From: Pseudomonas sp.
Lineage (GTDB): Bacteria > Pseudomonadota > Gammaproteobacteria > Pseudomonadales > Pseudomonadaceae
Reading direction: 5' to 3'
NCBI RefSeq assembly: GCF_030147005.1
Contig: NZ_JASLAW010000098.1
Location: forward strand, 1 to 8,611
Length of the DNA: 8,611 nucleotides
Shown here: positions 1-6,386 of the stretch, in pieces
How the letters are laid out: every line of letters starts with the position of its first letter
Numbering within the stretch: the stretch's first letter is position 1
Made by a program: the position numbers and the translations under genes
The notes under the pieces: generated by a model
What the model saw: the letters and a program-made list of their open reading frames with translations, nothing else
Database searches by the model: none
What the model was told of the DNA's origin: nothing

Positions 1-1
1 A

Positions 2-236
2 CATGGGCCGCTCAGCGACGGCTCACCATTGCACCACCTTGCGCACCTTCATCAGCGCCTCTCGTAATGCCGTAATCGACACCGACCCCAGCGCCAGGCG
101 CAACGCATGGGGCGCATGGGCCGCTCAGCGACGGCTCACCACTGCACCACCTTGCGCACCTTCATCAGCGCCTCTCGTAATGCCGTCATCGACACCGACC
201 CCAGTGCCAGGCGCAACGCATGGGGCACATGGGCCG
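2..236. repeat. 113-bp tandem duplication of the MocR gene 3' end
   Basis: Bases 2-114 and 115-227 are two head-to-tail copies of a 113-bp unit. They differ at only four positions (29/142, 74/187, 92/205, 114/227). Both copies begin with catgggccg, and the same 9 bases recur at 228-236 inside the regulator gene before the sequence diverges. This is what a duplication between two short direct repeats would leave. Copy 2 carries the functional last 30 codons and stop of the minus-strand regulator. Copy 1 repeats these codons and the stop (23-25) downstream of the gene, so it is a non-expressed C-terminal fragment. Because 113 is not a multiple of 3, and copy 2 ends in a stop, the copy does not extend the protein. 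Base 1 is an 'a', as at 227, so further copies could lie upstream of the window. Confidence 0.95.
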
Positions 237-1476
237 AGACGGCAAACGGCTCGGCGGTGGATACGCAAATGCCCTCGCGCTGCAAGGTCATGGCCACCTG
301 ATCGGCGCGGGCGTCTTCCGTCAGCGGCAGCCACAAGAAATAGGACGAGGGATGGCTGATATAGCTCAGTCCGGCCAGCACATGCGCAGCCAAACGTTGC
401 CGCGCCTGAGCGTCTTCGCGTTTTTGCGCCTCCAACTGCGCGACGGTGCCGTCTTCGATCCAGGCCACGGCGATCGCACTCATCACCCCCGGTACGTTCC
501 AGGTGGTCGCCATCACCGTGCGTTCCACTGCATTGACCCAGGCCTTGGGCGCCGCGATGAAACCCACGCGCAAGCCCGTAGCGATACTCTTGGAAAACCC
601 GCCGACGTACACCGTGCGCTCCGGCGCCAACGTCGCCACCGGCGGCGGTGCGTGTTCGGCGAGGAAGGCGTAGGCGGCGTCCTCGATGATCATCAGCTGG
701 TGCTGTCCGGCTATCGCCACCAAGCGCTCGCGCTGCGCCAGGCTCATCACCCAGCCCAGCGGGTTATGCAGCGTCGGCATGCAGTAGACCGCGCGCACCG
801 GGCGCTTGCGGCACAGGGCCTGCAGGTAATCCAGGTCCGGGCCGGTGGCGCCGGTCGGGATCGCGACGACTTCCAGGTGCAGGGTTTCGGCCAGCGCCTT
901 GAAACCCGAATAGGTCAATGCGTCGGCGGCAATCACATCGCCGGGTTTGAGCAGCCCCATCATCGTGACCGCCAAGCCGTGCTGGGCACCGCTGACCACC
1001 ACTACCTGTTCGGCCTGCACCGCCAGCCCGCGATGCAGCAAATGCCGCGCCACCGCTGCTCGCTCGTGCAGGCGGCCGGCATGGGGCTGGTAGCGCAACA
1101 GTGCTTCGAGGTCGCCCGACAACGCCAACTGGCGCAGTGCACTACGCAACAGGTCTGCCTGGCCGGGCAATGACGGGTAGTTGAAATTCAGGTCGAGCAT
1201 GCCCGCCGCGACTGGCATCTGCCCACTGCCCTGCCCCGGCGGCAAGGATATTTCGCGCACGAAGGTGCCACGCCCGGTTTCACCGCTGACCAGCCCCATC
1301 GCCTCCAGCTCGGCGTACACACGGCTCGCCGTGACCAGCGCCAGCCCGTGGTCGGCGGCGAGTTGACGGTGCGTGGGCAGGCGTGTGCCGGGCGGCATCT
1401 TCCCCGAGCGAATGCCCTCGGCGAACGTATCGACCAGCGACTTGTAGCGGGCGCGCGGCATAGGCGATGTATCCAT
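136..1476 (-). CDS. MocR-family PLP-dependent transcriptional regulator (GntR HTH + aminotransferase-like domain)
   Basis: This is a 446-residue cytoplasmic regulator of typical MocR length. Residues about 11-73 form a GntR-type winged helix (RLPTHRQLAADHGLALVTASRVY region, ending in the wing GETGRGTFV). Residues about 95-440 form a fold-type I aminotransferase-like domain. The PLP lysine is K296 in GGFSKSIATGLRVGF. Other cofactor-site residues are N238 (HNPLG), D266 (EDAAY) and R303. In this family the domain usually senses PLP or an amino-compound adduct rather than carrying out transamination. ATG at 1476 is preferred because the open frame upstream overlaps the divergent transporter and has no family similarity. 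Neither this start nor the alternative at 1461 (MPRARYKS) has a strong ribosome-binding site, although the latter has a GGA 10 bases upstream. The gene is divergent from an EamA transporter, its likely target. The 3' end lies inside a 113-bp tandem duplication. The effector cannot be inferred. Confidence 0.93.
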   Translation of the reverse strand: MDTSPMPRARYKSLVDTFAEGIRSGKMPPGTRLPTHRQLAADHGLALVTASRVYAELEAMGLVSGETGRGTFVREISLPPGQGSGQMPVAAGMLDLNFNYPSLPGQADLLRSALRQLALSGDLEALLRYQPHAGRLHERAAVARHLLHRGLAVQAEQVVVVSGAQHGLAVTMMGLLKPGDVIAADALTYSGFKALAETLHLEVVAIPTGATGPDLDYLQALCRKRPVRAVYCMPTLHNPLGWVMSLAQRERLVAIAGQHQLMIIEDAAYAFLAEHAPPPVATLAPERTVYVGGFSKSIATGLRVGFIAAPKAWVNAVERTVMATTWNVPGVMSAIAVAWIEDGTVAQLEAQKREDAQARQRLAAHVLAGLSYISHPSSYFLWLPLTEDARADQVAMTLQREGICVSTAEPFAVSAHVPHALRLALGSVSMTALREALMKVRKVVQW

Positions 1477-1485
1477 GACAATTTT

Positions 1486-1514
1486 TTGATTGCCCCGATC
1501 TTCAACCCTAGGAT
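1486..1514 (+). promoter_or_regulatory. Candidate sigma-70 promoter of the EamA transporter gene
   Basis: TTGATT (1486-1491) and TAGGAT (1509-1514) are separated by exactly 17 bases, each matching 4 of 6 consensus positions. Transcription would start near 1521, leaving a short leader before the ATG at 1553. The element sits in the 76-bp gap between the MocR gene and the transporter. CAAT and ATTG flank TTTTTG as a small dyad at about 1480-1493, next to the -35 box and close to the MocR start codon. A MocR operator would be expected in this gap, but its exact site is not evident. Confidence 0.45.
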
Positions 1515-1552
1515 GGCCTGTACGCAACTTCCCTCTTCCGGACATGCCTGCC

Positions 1553-2443
1553 ATGCAACGCACCTCCCCTCTGCACACTCTGGATACCAGCACCCGGGGC
1601 TGGATCAACGGTTTTATCGGCGTCGTGATCTTCAGCGGTTCGCTGCCGGCCACGCGTCTGGCGGTGATGGAGTTCGACCCGGTGTTCCTCACCATGATCC
1701 GCGCAACGCTCGCGGCCATCCTGGGCCTGTGCCTGTTGTGGTGGTTCAAGGAAAAACGCCCCACCCGTCAGCAATGGGCGTCCTTGGTCATCGTCGCGCT
1801 CGGCGTGGTGGTCGGTTTCCCGCTGTTGACGGCGCTGGCGCTGCAATACGTAACCTCCGCGCACTCTATTGTGTTTATCGGCCTGCTGCCGCTGGCGACG
1901 GCAAGCTTCGCCGTATTGCGCGGCGGTGAGCGGCCAGGGCCGGTGTTCTGGTTGTTTTCGGTGATGGGCAGTGCGCTGGTGATGGGTTACGCCTTCGCCC
2001 AGGGCCTGAGCGCCGCGCCCGCCGGGGACCTGCTGATGCTGTTGGCGGTGCTGGCGTGCGGCCTGGGATATGCCGAAGGCGCCACGCTGTCGCGCAGCCT
2101 GGGCGGCTGGCAGGTGATTTGCTGGGCGCTGGTGGTGTCGCTGCCGATCGTCGCGCCGCTGAGCGTGCTGCTCGCGCCTGCGTCATTTACCGGTATCAGC
2201 CTCCCGGCCTGGCTGAGCCTGGGTTATGTCGCACTGTTCAGCATGTTGATCGGCTTTGTGTTCTGGTATCGCGGCCTGGCCCAGGGTGGCATCGCCGCGG
2301 TCGGTCAGTTGCAGTTGCTGCAACCTTTCTTCGGCCTGGCCCTGGCGGCGGGCTTGCTGCATGAGCAGGTCAGCCTGGGCATGCTGCTGGTCACGGTGGC
2401 GGTGATCGCCTGTGTGGCCGGGGCGAAGAGGTTTGCGCGCTAG
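1553..2443 (+). CDS. EamA/DMT-superfamily membrane transporter (RhaT/YdcZ-like)
   Basis: This is a 296-residue inner-membrane protein with about ten hydrophobic segments arranged as two EamA repeats (roughly residues 18-123 and 155-292). The second repeat ends in the DMT-typical helix pattern LQPFFGLALAAGLLHEQ. Residues 123-130 (RGGERPGP) form the polar loop between the repeats. DMT members of this size usually export or take up small metabolites such as amino acids or their analogues; the substrate cannot be read from sequence. ATG 1553 is chosen because a GGA lies 10 bases upstream; ATG 1544 would add only three residues (MPA). The gene is divergent from the MocR regulator, a common pairing that suggests regulation by it. 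The thioesterase gene starts 60 bases downstream on the same strand with no clear terminator between, so read-through is possible. Confidence 0.92.
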   Translation: MQRTSPLHTLDTSTRGWINGFIGVVIFSGSLPATRLAVMEFDPVFLTMIRATLAAILGLCLLWWFKEKRPTRQQWASLVIVALGVVVGFPLLTALALQYVTSAHSIVFIGLLPLATASFAVLRGGERPGPVFWLFSVMGSALVMGYAFAQGLSAAPAGDLLMLLAVLACGLGYAEGATLSRSLGGWQVICWALVVSLPIVAPLSVLLAPASFTGISLPAWLSLGYVALFSMLIGFVFWYRGLAQGGIAAVGQLQLLQPFFGLALAAGLLHEQVSLGMLLVTVAVIACVAGAKRFAR

Positions 2444-2503
2444 CGCTACGGCCCACGGCCTGCTAAACAGAAATGTCGTCCCCTGCCATTTCAAGGACTT
2501 TGC

Positions 2504-2998
2504 ATGCACAGCGCTTCGCTTCAGGAAATCACCGCCCCCGAAGGCATTTGTTACGGCTGCGGCGGCAGCAACCCCCACGGCCTGCATATCAAGAGCCGCT
2601 GGGCCAGCGATGGCGTGCACGTCGTCGCCGAGCACCTTCCGGAACCCAAATACAGCGGTTGGCCGGACCTGGTGTATGGCGGCCTGATCGCCATGCTGGT
2701 GGACTGCCACTCCAACTGGACAGCCATGGCCTACCACTATCGTTCCGAAAACCGTGAGCCCGGCAGCCTGCCGTGCATCGACTGCGTGACCGGTAACCTG
2801 GGCATCAAATTCATCAAGCCTACCCCCATGGGCGTCACGCTGACCTTGCGCGCCCGCGTCGACGGCGAGGTGGCGCGCAAGACGCGGATAATCTGCGAGG
2901 TGTATGCCGGCGAGGTGCTCACGGCCGTCGGCGACTCGGTGTTCGTGCGGGTCGACACCGGGCAACTGGCTGCCGCCGCCCATGGCCGCGCGGACTGA
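2504..2998 (+). CDS. PaaI-family hotdog-fold thioesterase
   Basis: This is a 164-residue cytoplasmic protein. It has the PaaI/4HBT-like signature VYGGLIAMLVDCHSNW (residues 57-72), where the GG-x6-D arrangement places D67 as the probable catalytic acid in the hotdog helix. The segment GNLGIKFIKPTPMG (98-110) matches the strand where these enzymes contact acyl-CoA. The N-terminus has CYGCGGSNPHGL (17-28), a CxxCG pattern frequent in this subfamily that may bind metal or be structural. The family hydrolyses acyl-CoA thioesters; the substrate here is unknown. The start is supported by AAGGA at 2493-2497, seven bases before the ATG. The gene lies 44 bases upstream of the dienelactone-hydrolase-like gene on the same strand, so the two may form an operon. 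An acyl-CoA housekeeping or detoxification role is only inference. Confidence 0.88.
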   Translation: MHSASLQEITAPEGICYGCGGSNPHGLHIKSRWASDGVHVVAEHLPEPKYSGWPDLVYGGLIAMLVDCHSNWTAMAYHYRSENREPGSLPCIDCVTGNLGIKFIKPTPMGVTLTLRARVDGEVARKTRIICEVYAGEVLTAVGDSVFVRVDTGQLAAAAHGRAD

Positions 2999-3042
2999 AC
3001 CTGGTCTACATTGACGGCAACCGCTAATCGAGGACTGCACCG

Positions 3043-3930
3043 ATGACTCGTCTCACCGCCAAAGACTTTGCGCCCGAACTGCTGGAACTCTACGACGGCT
3101 ACGCCCACGGCAAACTTAACCGCCGCGAGTTTCTCGACCGCGCCGCGCTGTTCACCTTCGCAGGCCTGTCCGCTTCCGCCCTGCTCGCCGCCCTGAGCCC
3201 CAACTACGCGCTGGCCGAACAGGTGAAATTCACCGACCCGGAGATCGTCGCCGACTACATCACCTACCCGTCGCCCAAGGGCAACGGCACGGTTCGCGGC
3301 TATCTGGTGCGTCCGGCCAAGGCCACCGGCAAATTACCCGCCGTGGTGGTCGTGCATGAAAACCGCGGCCTCAACCCCTATATCGAAGACGTCGCGCGGC
3401 GCCTGGCCAAGGCCGGCTTTATCGCCCTGGCGCCAGATGGGCTGACATCGGTGGGCGGCTATCCGGGCAACGATGAAAAAGGCGTGGCCCTGCAACAGAC
3501 CGTCGACCCGACCAAGCTGATGAACGATTTCTTCGCCGCCATTGAGTGGCTGATGCACCACAACAGCAGCACCGGCAAAGTCGGCATTACCGGTTTCTGC
3601 TATGGCGGTGGCGTGACCAACGCGGCGGCGGTGGCCTACCCCGAACTGGGCGCGGCCGTGTCGTTCTACGGGCGCCAGCCCGAGGCAAAGGACGTGCCGC
3701 GCATCAAGGCACCGATCATGCTGCATTTCGGCGAGTTGGATACGCGCATCAATGAAGGTTGGCCGGCGTACGAGCAGGCGTTGAAAGCCGCCGGCACGAC
3801 CTATGAGGCGTTTATCTACAAGGGCGCCAACCACGGCTTTCACAACGATTCGACGCCACGCTATGACAAAGCGGCGGCAGACCTCGCTTGGGAGCGCACG
3901 CTGGGATGGTTCCGCAAATACCTGGCCTAG
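3043..3930 (+). CDS. Dienelactone hydrolase family protein with RR (Tat-like) signal
   Basis: This is a 295-residue alpha/beta hydrolase of the dienelactone hydrolase family (YghX-like layout). The catalytic triad is visible as C186 in GFCYGGG, D233 in FGELDTRINEG and H264 in GANHGFH. E106 in HENRGL matches the glutamate that tunes the cysteine nucleophile in this family. Residues 26-58 read NRREFLDRAALFTFAGL followed by a hydrophobic stretch ending in ALAEQ. This is a twin-arginine-type signal, placed after an unusually long 25-residue leader, and implies export to the periplasm. GAGGA at 3030-3034 supports ATG 3043. The family hydrolyses cyclic enol-lactones in chloroaromatic degradation, but no chlorocatechol genes are nearby, so the true substrate is unknown. 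Confidence 0.9.
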   Translation: MTRLTAKDFAPELLELYDGYAHGKLNRREFLDRAALFTFAGLSASALLAALSPNYALAEQVKFTDPEIVADYITYPSPKGNGTVRGYLVRPAKATGKLPAVVVVHENRGLNPYIEDVARRLAKAGFIALAPDGLTSVGGYPGNDEKGVALQQTVDPTKLMNDFFAAIEWLMHHNSSTGKVGITGFCYGGGVTNAAAVAYPELGAAVSFYGRQPEAKDVPRIKAPIMLHFGELDTRINEGWPAYEQALKAAGTTYEAFIYKGANHGFHNDSTPRYDKAAADLAWERTLGWFRKYLA

Positions 3931-3993
3931 GCACAATCAAAATGCGCCAGGAGGCGCGACCTAATACCAGTCACTCAAGAAGGAGCGCCGTAC

Positions 3994-4086
3994 TGTGGCG
4001 AGGGAGCTTGCTCCCGCTGGGCCGCGAAGCGGACCCAGAAAATGGGCCTGCTACGCAGTCCAGCGGGAGCAAGCTCCCTCGCCACA
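3994..4086. repeat. REPIN-like element: perfect 27-bp inverted repeat
   Basis: The arms 3994-4020 and 4060-4086 are exact reverse complements over 27 bases. They start tgtggcgagggagc on the plus strand and end gctccctcgccaca. The 39-base centre contains a further small hairpin (gccgcgaagcggaccc) and an imperfect partner. A GC-rich pair of inverted REP-like units in an intergenic space fits the REPIN elements that are abundant in fluorescent Pseudomonas and mobilised by RAYT transposases. It lies between the convergent ends of the dienelactone-hydrolase-like gene and ampR, so it may also act as a transcription stop or mRNA-stabilising hairpin. The rest of 3931-4147 shows only a weak 5-bp stem (3944-3957) and no gene. 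Confidence 0.88.
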
Positions 4087-4147
4087 GGTCACCGGTTGTC
4101 TGCACCAGCGTTTGATTGGCTGGGGCTAGGGCTTGCCCCCGTCCACA

Positions 4148-5020
4148 TCAGACCGCACTCGCCCGCAACCACTCCTTGAACGCCAGCATTGCTGGCGTCT
4201 CGGCCCGTGACTGCAAGCGCGTCAGCCAGTAACTGCCGGTGGTGATCCGCGCCTCGAAGGGCTGACGAATCACATCACTCTCCAATTGCCGCGAAAACAT
4301 CATCGCCGGCGCCAACGCCACGCCGATGCCTTGCAGCGCCGCTTCCATCATCGCCAACGACGAATCGAACACGATACTGCGCGGCACCAATGTGTCCGCC
4401 GGCAGCCCGGCGGCCTGGAACCACAGGCTCCATTCATCGGCGCGGTATGAGCGCAGCAAGGTGTGTTTCAACAGGTCGGCCGGCGTGTGCAGCTGTTCGG
4501 CCAGGTGCGGCACGCAGAGCACGCTGAGCGGCGCTTCCAGCAGTTGGCAGGCCTCGGTGCCGTGCCAGGCGCCGGCGCCGAAACGGATCGCGTAATCCAG
4601 GCCTTCGGCGGCGACATCGACGCGATTGTTGTGAGTGGACAGGCGCAGGTCGATAAACGGGTAGCGGCTCTGAAAATCCGGCAAGCGCGGCAACAGCCAG
4701 CCCACCGCAAAGGTACCGACCGCGCCGACCGCCAGCACTTCGCGGTAATGCCCGGCCTCGAACTGGCCCAGGGTTTGGGCAATGCGGTCGAACGATTCGC
4801 GCAGCACCGGCAGCAGGGTTTCGCCCTCAGAGGTGAGCATCAACCCGCGTGGCAGACGTTTGAAAAGCGTGACATTGAGTTGCGCCTCCAGGCTTTTAAC
4901 CTGGTGGCTGACCGCCGCCTGAGTCACGCAGAGCTCGATGGCCGCGCGGGTGAAACTCAGGTGCCGGGCGGAGGCCTCGAAGGCGCGCAGGGCATTAAGA
5001 GGTAGATGGGAGCGCAGCAT
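4148..5020 (-). CDS. ampR: AmpR, LysR-type regulator of ampC
   Basis: This is a 290-residue LysR-type regulator with an N-terminal helix-turn-helix (residues 5-64, LRAFEASARHLSFTRAA ... VTQAAVSHQVKSLE) and a C-terminal effector domain (about 92-285). Residues known to be critical in AmpR fall at identical numbers: G102, T103, D135 (NRVD) and Y264 (GSYW). In characterised AmpR proteins the effector domain binds UDP-MurNAc-pentapeptide (repression) or 1,6-anhydromuropeptides (activation), linking wall damage to beta-lactamase expression. ATG 5020 gives the usual AmpR N-terminus MLRSHLPLNALR; a GTG at 5077 would add 19 unconserved residues without a ribosome-binding site. The gene is divergent from ampC across 130 bp, the classical arrangement. 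Confidence 0.94.
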   Translation of the reverse strand: MLRSHLPLNALRAFEASARHLSFTRAAIELCVTQAAVSHQVKSLEAQLNVTLFKRLPRGLMLTSEGETLLPVLRESFDRIAQTLGQFEAGHYREVLAVGAVGTFAVGWLLPRLPDFQSRYPFIDLRLSTHNNRVDVAAEGLDYAIRFGAGAWHGTEACQLLEAPLSVLCVPHLAEQLHTPADLLKHTLLRSYRADEWSLWFQAAGLPADTLVPRSIVFDSSLAMMEAALQGIGVALAPAMMFSRQLESDVIRQPFEARITTGSYWLTRLQSRAETPAMLAFKEWLRASAV

Positions 5021-5150
5021 GCTTGACCCTAGGTTTTCTAATGGCTCGTGCAAGATATCATCGTTTGTACCCGCCACTGTTAACGCCTAGATTGGCGGCG
5101 CCCGCGCAGGCCACAGCCCTAGTCAATCCTTACATGGAAGCGAAAATAAT
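5021..5150. promoter_or_regulatory. ampR-ampC divergent control region
   Basis: These 130 bp should hold both promoters and the AmpR operator. The best ampC promoter by eye is TTGTAC (5065-5070), 17 bases, then TAGATT (5088-5093). The latter sits in the loop of a CGCC/GGCG dyad (5084-5097). The ampC ribosome-binding site is GGAAG at 5136-5140. For ampR on the minus strand, TTAACA then 17 bases then TGATAT (complement of about 5054-5084) is possible but weak. LysR-type regulators bind T-N11-A dyads that overlap their own promoter; several imperfect candidates exist around 5030-5075 and I cannot single one out. Confidence 0.55.
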
Positions 5151-6305
5151 ATGCACGAGAAATTCTGTCCTGGCCTTCGGAACATGCTGACAGGCGGCTT
5201 ACTGCTGATGTCAGGCCCGTGCATGGCCGCCGCCGATCTGCGCCAGGTCGTCGACAGCCATGTCGAACCGCTGATGCAGCAACAGGGTATCGCCGGGCTG
5301 TCGGTGGCGGTGGTGAAGAACGGTCAGGCGCAATACTTCAGCTACGGTGTCGCCTCCAAAGAGGGCAAGCAGCCCGTTACGGAAGACACCCTGTTCGAAG
5401 TCGGCTCAGTGAGCAAGACCTTCACCTCAACGCTCGGTGGCTATGCCCTGGCCAGCGGCAAATTGAAGCTGTCGGACAACGCCAGCCGGCACTGGACCGA
5501 ACTGGCCGGCAGCGCTTTCGATCACATCAGCCTGTTGCAACTGGCGACCTACACAGCAGGCGGCCTGCCGCTGCAATTTCCCAATGCGGCCGACAACGCC
5601 GCCGCCATGCCCGATTACTACAAGCATTGGCAACCCGGTTACACCCCCGGCACGCAACGCCTCTACTCCAACCCAAGCATCGGCCTGTTCGGTTACCTTG
5701 CGGCCAAAAGCCTCGGCCAGCCGTTCAACGTCGCCATGGAACAGACCCTGCTGCCGGCGCTGGGCTTGAAGAACACCCACCTCAACGTCCCCGCCGACAA
5801 GCTCGGCCGGTATGCCCAAGGCTACGACAAACAGGCAAAACCGGTGCGCGTCAGCCCCGGCGCACTCGACAACGAAGCCTACGGTATCAAGAGCAGCACC
5901 CAGAACCTGGCACGCTACGTGATGCTGAACATGCACCCCGAGACCTTGAGCAAACCGCTGCAGCAGGCGATAGCCACCACCCACGCCGGTTACTACACCG
6001 TCGACGGCATGACCCAGGGCCTGGGCTGGGAACGCTACCCTTACCCGATCGGGCTGCAAGCGTTGATCGACGGCAACTCAACGCCGATGGCGATGGAGCC
6101 GCACAACGTCAACTGGCTGAACCCTGCCCAGGCACAGCCGGCCAACGTGCTGTACAACAAGACCGGCTCTACCAATGGCTTTGGCGCGTATGTGGCGTAT
6201 GTGCCGAGCAAGGACATTGGCGTGGTGATCCTGGCCAACAAGAACTACCCGAATGGCGAGCGAGTGAAAGTGGCTCATGCGATCTTGAGTGCCATCGATC
6301 ACTGA
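5151..6305 (+). CDS. ampC: Class C beta-lactamase (AmpC cephalosporinase)
   Basis: This is a 384-residue periplasmic serine beta-lactamase of normal class C length. Residues 1-28 form a signal peptide: a short charged start, the hydrophobic core MLTGGLLLMSG, and CMAAA before DLRQ as the probable cleavage area. All three class C motifs are intact: nucleophile S86 with K89 in GSVSK (S64/K67 of the standard scheme), Y172-S-N174 (YSN) and K337-T-G339 (KTGSTNGFG). The family acylates and hydrolyses beta-lactams, chiefly cephalosporins. Start 5151 has GGAAG 10 bases upstream; the nearby ATG at 5134 is in another frame and closes quickly. Divergent AmpR implies inducibility. The stop codon overlaps a 14-bp perfect palindrome. 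No key residue is missing. Confidence 0.96.
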   Translation: MHEKFCPGLRNMLTGGLLLMSGPCMAAADLRQVVDSHVEPLMQQQGIAGLSVAVVKNGQAQYFSYGVASKEGKQPVTEDTLFEVGSVSKTFTSTLGGYALASGKLKLSDNASRHWTELAGSAFDHISLLQLATYTAGGLPLQFPNAADNAAAMPDYYKHWQPGYTPGTQRLYSNPSIGLFGYLAAKSLGQPFNVAMEQTLLPALGLKNTHLNVPADKLGRYAQGYDKQAKPVRVSPGALDNEAYGIKSSTQNLARYVMLNMHPETLSKPLQQAIATTHAGYYTVDGMTQGLGWERYPYPIGLQALIDGNSTPMAMEPHNVNWLNPAQAQPANVLYNKTGSTNGFGAYVAYVPSKDIGVVILANKNYPNGERVKVAHAILSAIDH

Positions 6306-6351
6306 CCGACGTCGGTCTGTTCAACCGTCGCGGCCGCCACTGACCGCGACG
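6304..6351. terminator. Dyad pair between convergent ampC and prenyl-synthase-like genes
   Basis: Two inverted repeats fill the 81-bp gap. The first is the 14-bp perfect palindrome gaccgacgtcggtc (6304-6317), overlapping the ampC stop. The second is an 8-bp stem cgtcgcgg (6326-6333) / ccgcgacg (6344-6351) with a 10-base loop. The position after ampC and facing the end of the minus-strand gene fits a shared terminator. Neither hairpin has a clear T-tract on either strand, so intrinsic termination would be weak. Confidence 0.4.
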
Positions 6352-6386
6352 TTCGACCCTGCCGGGGCAATACACGAGGCGGGATG

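Noticed and set aside
220..1173. Long plus-strand open frame opposite the MocR gene
   Set aside because: It is an antisense shadow caused by high GC in the third codon position; no domain can be seen.
1477..1764. 96-residue N-terminal extension of the MocR open frame
   Set aside because: It runs antisense through the transporter start and its promoter; the GntR domain begins properly from the ATG at 1476.
3944..3957. GCGCC-AGGA-GGCGC stem as a terminator for the dienelactone-hydrolase-like gene
   Set aside because: It has only five pairs and no T-tract; too weak to call separately.
4118..4147. G-rich gggctagggcttgccccc as an ampR terminator or REP remnant
   Set aside because: The dyad is only four pairs around TT and has no T-tract; the repeat 3994-4086 explains the hairpin potential of this gap better.
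5021..5077. GTG start adding 19 residues to AmpR
   Set aside because: There is no ribosome-binding site. With the ATG at 5020, all known AmpR key residues fall at their standard numbers.
5219..6343. Long arginine/proline-rich plus-strand frame within ampC
   Set aside because: It is an out-of-frame shadow of ampC with low-complexity composition typical of such frames.
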